From positions 1 to 15,547 of the forward strand of contig CAJYBF010000002.1 in the NCBI GenBank assembly GCA_913064935.1: a stretch of DNA of 15,547 nucleotides, written 5' to 3'. This document shows, piece by piece, positions 13,587 through 15,547 of the stretch. This DNA comes from an uncultured Mollicutes bacterium (GTDB taxonomy: Bacteria > Bacillota_I > Bacilli_A > MAG-NZ). Numbering within the stretch: position 1 is the stretch's first letter; every line of letters begins with the position of its first letter. A program made the translations under genes and the position numbers. Below the pieces are notes generated by a model. That model saw only the letters and a program-made list of their open reading frames with translations. It did not search any database and was not told where the DNA came from.

Positions 13587-13760
13587 CTACTCTTTTTTGT
13601 TCACTGGTTTTTTACAGTGATGATATAGTATGAATGTCATACTTAATGTCATTGTTAAAGAACCTGTAATTTGCCAGAATTCTTTGATTGGTTCATTGAT
13701 TGCAAAACTGAAAAATGTTAAGCAAAATAACCATAATATAAATAGTAATACAGTCTTCAT
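13587..13760 (-). CDS. 57-residue membrane protein
   Basis: MKTVLLFILWLFCLTFFSFA is a strongly hydrophobic N-terminal segment, either a signal anchor or the first membrane helix; a second hydrophobic stretch lies at about 30-46 (LTMTLSMTFILYHH), and the end is basic (CKKPVNKKE). It ends in TAG. It lies 4 bases downstream of the 31-codon gene, which makes a two-gene micro-operon. No family recognised; a holin-like protein is possible by size but unsupported otherwise. Confidence 0.62.
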   Translation of the reverse strand: MKTVLLFILWLFCLTFFSFAINEPIKEFWQITGSLTMTLSMTFILYHHCKKPVNKKE

Positions 13761-13764
13761 AATA

Positions 13765-13860
13765 TTACGCTTTAGCCATTAAGGGAGTTTTCACCATTCC
13801 TAATGCTTCTTGTAATGAATAAGCTGATACTAATGTTCCGTTGATATTGAATGTTCTCAT
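13765..13860 (-). CDS. 31-residue microprotein
   Basis: MRTFNINGTLVSAYSLQEAL, then GMVKTPLMAKA. The ATG has the best example of the recurring leader: CTAACATAACA with AAATCAAATCAAATT directly before it. The TAA is 4 bases from the next ATG. A Tyr-Ser-Leu-Gln-Glu-Ala-Leu helix suggests a folded peptide or an interaction motif, perhaps with a host protein. No homologue recognised. Confidence 0.5.
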   Translation of the reverse strand: MRTFNINGTLVSAYSLQEALGMVKTPLMAKA

Positions 13861-13889
13861 AATTTGATTTGATTTAGTGTTATGTTAGT
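13858..13889 (-). promoter_or_regulatory. Leader element CTAACATAACA plus AAATCAAATCAAA before a microprotein ATG
   Basis: Nearly identical in order and spacing to the leader at 11727-11756; the match includes 13 identical bases next to the start. It supports the 13860 start. Confidence 0.45.
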
Positions 13890-13929
13890 TATTTTGTGAT
13901 TATATGTTGGTTTATTTGTTTTATTTTCT

Positions 13930-14590
13930 TTTTGTACCTGAAGTGGAGACTCACTCGGTACGATGTTTCCACACGACTCACACCCTCTCAATGAAGTGTG
14001 ATATCGCTGCCATCCTTGTTAGATTCATGAAGCATTCTCTCATGCCAACTGCCTTACACTTATTGAAGGTGTAATAGGCATTTAGTCCTCTTTGGGACTG
14101 CAGATAATTAACTGTTGGTTATTAATTTCTACAACTAGTATTGTTCAAGACTTCTCTTGTAGTTTTTAACTCTTATGCCTGACTAATACAGACTGTAATC
14201 CCTTGATAACTAGATAAGAGTTAATGTAATTGAATGGCTCGTGATATGTTTCCCGTCTTAGTGAGCACGGTCTAATTGTTCTGTTCAACTTACATTTAAT
14301 TAAATAACTCAACTAGTCTTATACATTCAAAATGTTGATATCCTCAAATTGAATCTTTCTCGTATTGTTGTTATTTATATAAATCATTCAATATAGAAAC
14401 TTATACTAGTGGTTAAACTTTCAAGTACTATATGTGAGAATGATAATTTTTATTGATACACTTTAGTTTTGTATAATAATATCAGTGATTGTTATTAGTT
14501 TGAGAATAAGTCTGAAAGAGTGGTTTTTGGACTATCCCTCACAAACTAATCAATTCCTCTTGTGAATACTTTGACTGAATTGATATGAGT
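13930..14590 (-). ncRNA. Large structured RNA, about 0.65 kb, unrecognised class
   Basis: No coding frame exists between 13861 and 14816. Helices: GTACC/GGTAC (13934-13961) enclosing AGTG/CACT; CACAC/GTGTG (about 13980-14000); GCC-TTACAC/GTGTAA-GGC (about 14051-14079); AGTCC/GGACT (about 14084-14099); CTACAA/TTGTAG (about 14129-14162); TTAACTCTTAT 14166-14176 with ATAAGAGTTAA 14214-14224 (11 bp); ATTCAA/TTGAAT near 14325-14353; ATTAGTTTG 14494-14502 with 14542-14550 (9 bp); and a pseudoknot at 14549-14596. The density of perfect complementarity far exceeds what I see in the coding parts. Function and class unknown; compare the 9580-10955 RNA. Ends are approximate and the strand is inferred. 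Confidence 0.58.
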
Positions 14591-14596
14591 CAAGAG
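14549..14596 (-). other. Candidate H-type pseudoknot
   Basis: Stem 1 ATCAATTC/GAATTGAT (14549-14556 with 14577-14584, 8 bp) and stem 2 CTCTTG/CAAGAG (14557-14562 with 14591-14596, 6 bp) interlock in H-type order. They are directly adjacent on one side, so they could stack coaxially. It lies at the probable 5' end of the large RNA. Confidence 0.4.
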
Positions 14597-14597
14597 A

Positions 14598-14677
14598 GTA
14601 TTCTATGTGGTTTGTTCACTAGGAACTATGTATTATATGTGGTTCACTCATTGTTTTAAAGTGTATTCTATGTGATT
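14598..14677 (-). repeat. Three tandem repeats of about 15 bp, 32-33 bp apart
   Basis: On the minus strand the unit is AAYCACATAGAATAC-like, starting at 14677, 14644 and 14612. The variable core contains TAGAAT or TATAAT, which looks like a -10 hexamer, but no -35 box recurs. Options are tandem promoters for the large RNA, binding sites for a regulator, or iterons of an origin. A fourth weak copy lies near 14423-14436. The order next to a putative SSB gene and a large RNA is suggestive of replication or transcription control. Confidence 0.5.
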
Positions 14678-14697
14678 CCTTTCCTAATTTAGAGTGG

Positions 14698-14715
14698 TTA
14701 ATCCTTTAGGATTAA
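14698..14715 (-). repeat. Short perfect hairpin TTAATCC/GGATTAA
   Basis: A 7-bp inverted repeat with a 4-base loop just upstream of the tandem repeats. No uridine run follows, so a terminator is unlikely; it may be an operator or an RNA processing hairpin. Confidence 0.4.
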
Positions 14716-14774
14716 TAATTAAAACTTGTGAGCTTGCGAACAAATCCTTTACGTCCACAATTGAAACAAAATAG

Positions 14775-14798
14775 CTCACACCCAATTAAGGGCATGAG
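14775..14798 (-). terminator. Terminator-like hairpin after the putative SSB gene
   Basis: On minus, CTCATGCCC pairs with GGGTGTGAG over 9 bp, including two G-U wobbles that would be mismatches on plus, so it acts on the minus strand. The hairpin begins 19 bases after the TAA and is followed by CTATTTTG, a weak T run. It separates the 14817 gene from the RNA region. Confidence 0.6.
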
Positions 14799-14816
14799 CA
14801 ATAATGTTAGATAATG

Positions 14817-15269
14817 TTACTCAGTTGCATCATTATCAGAAGATGCGTTATCTTTCAATAATACATCAACAGCGTTCACATCATCAGTGAAGTAAGTGTT
14901 TCTGTAAACAGGCTTACCTTGATAAGTGATGACAGCCTTAGTTGTTGGATTAATCTTAGGCTCTTGCTTATCTCCATTTTTCTTGACATAAGGCTTAAGA
15001 GTTTCCTCAATTACAATTTTACCAGCAATAGGTAAAACTGCTCCGTCAACTAATGAGTCCTCTAGGAACTCAAGAGCATCAGCCTCAAGAGTTAAGAATG
15101 CAGTACGAGTAGATACTCTACCTAATCTAGATAATCCAGATAAGGCTTTAGATTGTACCATTACACTTCCGACTTCTCTTTCCTCTCCAGTTGATTTGTC
15201 TGTAATAGTTTTCATTGTTACTACATTTCCAGTCTTTGAGTTCGCTACGATTGTTACTTGATTTTTCAT
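14817..15269 (-). CDS. Putative OB-fold single-stranded DNA-binding protein
   Basis: 150 codons. Its pattern is beta-rich in the first 120 residues (VTIVANSKTGNVVTMKTI, GSVMVQSKALSGLSR, AGKIVIEETLKPY, YQGKPVYRNTYF) with basic and aromatic residues as in OB folds. It ends in a flexible acidic tail (DNASSDNDATE), as in many SSBs that bind partner proteins through the tail. No Walker or catalytic motif is present. The assignment rests on composition and length, not on a recognised signature, so treat it as a hypothesis. The leader carries TAACATAACA like other genes here. Confidence 0.45.
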   Translation of the reverse strand: MKNQVTIVANSKTGNVVTMKTITDKSTGEEREVGSVMVQSKALSGLSRLGRVSTRTAFLTLEADALEFLEDSLVDGAVLPIAGKIVIEETLKPYVKKNGDKQEPKINPTTKAVITYQGKPVYRNTYFTDDVNAVDVLLKDNASSDNDATE

Positions 15270-15323
15270 GATTTTAATGTTTTATGTTATGTTAAAGGCA
15301 AGTATGACAAATGCCACACCCTA

Positions 15324-15347
15324 CTACCCAAAATTTAAAAAGGGTAG
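15324..15347 (-). promoter_or_regulatory. GC hairpin in the leader of the 15269 gene
   Basis: CTACCC/GGGTAG with a 12-base A/T loop, about 55 bases before the ATG; an overlapping CCCTAC/GTAGGG register exists. It is the most GC-rich element in this AT-rich end. It might be a regulatory hairpin; the loop is long for a terminator. Confidence 0.35.
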
Positions 15348-15358
15348 GGGATGAATTG

Positions 15359-15547
<189 letters not shown>

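Noticed and set aside
14598..14677. CRISPR array
   Set aside because: Only three short imperfect repeats of about 15 bp, no cas genes, and spacers are half the usual length.

Overview
The window looks like a stretch of a large, very AT-rich phage (or phage-like element) that infects a Bacteroidota host, probably a flavobacterium. Three things point to the host. Two lipoproteins have Bacteroidota-style signals (one with the classic C-S-K-D-D start). One secreted protein ends in a type IX secretion (T9SS) type A sorting domain. Start codons are preceded by A-rich leaders, not Shine-Dalgarno sites. The phage assignment rests on the packed run of small, mostly unrecognised genes on one strand, on several proteins with the look of phage small-protein families, and on the tRNA-like and tmRNA genes. 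All three stop codons are used as stops, so the standard code fits. Every supported gene is on the minus strand, so transcription runs from right to left.

Layout from left to right. 1-457 is a higher-GC remnant of a LamG-like surface or tail protein with two in-frame stops. 355-4580 is a tightly overlapping operon with an SF2 helicase (1848-3083), a winged-helix protein (4146-4580) and several unknown proteins. 4596-6450 alternates small structured RNAs with a zinc-ribbon membrane protein, a lipoprotein and the T9SS-targeted protein. 6450-9552 holds a tRNA-like gene with an enlarged anticodon loop, then membrane, lipoprotein, Cys-rich and DnaA-domain-IV-like genes, including two small genes of 45 and 34 codons. 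9553-10959 is about 1.4 kb without a credible gene but full of complementary helices. 10960-13359 holds a tmRNA and more small genes. 13360-14816 holds two more structured RNA blocks, two micro-genes, three tandem repeats and a terminator. 14817-15269 encodes a possible ssDNA-binding protein. The window ends in a 32-base A run inside a 189-base stretch with no G.

The outstanding signal is RNA. About one quarter to one third of the window appears to encode structured noncoding RNA: one confident tmRNA, one tRNA-like RNA, two very large unrecognised RNAs (about 1.4 kb and 0.7 kb) and at least four small ones. Several blocks are followed by genes whose leaders share a TAACAT(T)A-type element and an AAATCAAA-like sequence before the ATG. 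I infer that RNA and mRNA are co-transcribed and then processed. The large RNAs resemble in setting (phage genome, near tRNA or tmRNA genes, ornate, no ORF) the GOLLD and ROOL classes, but I cannot establish homology by reading alone.
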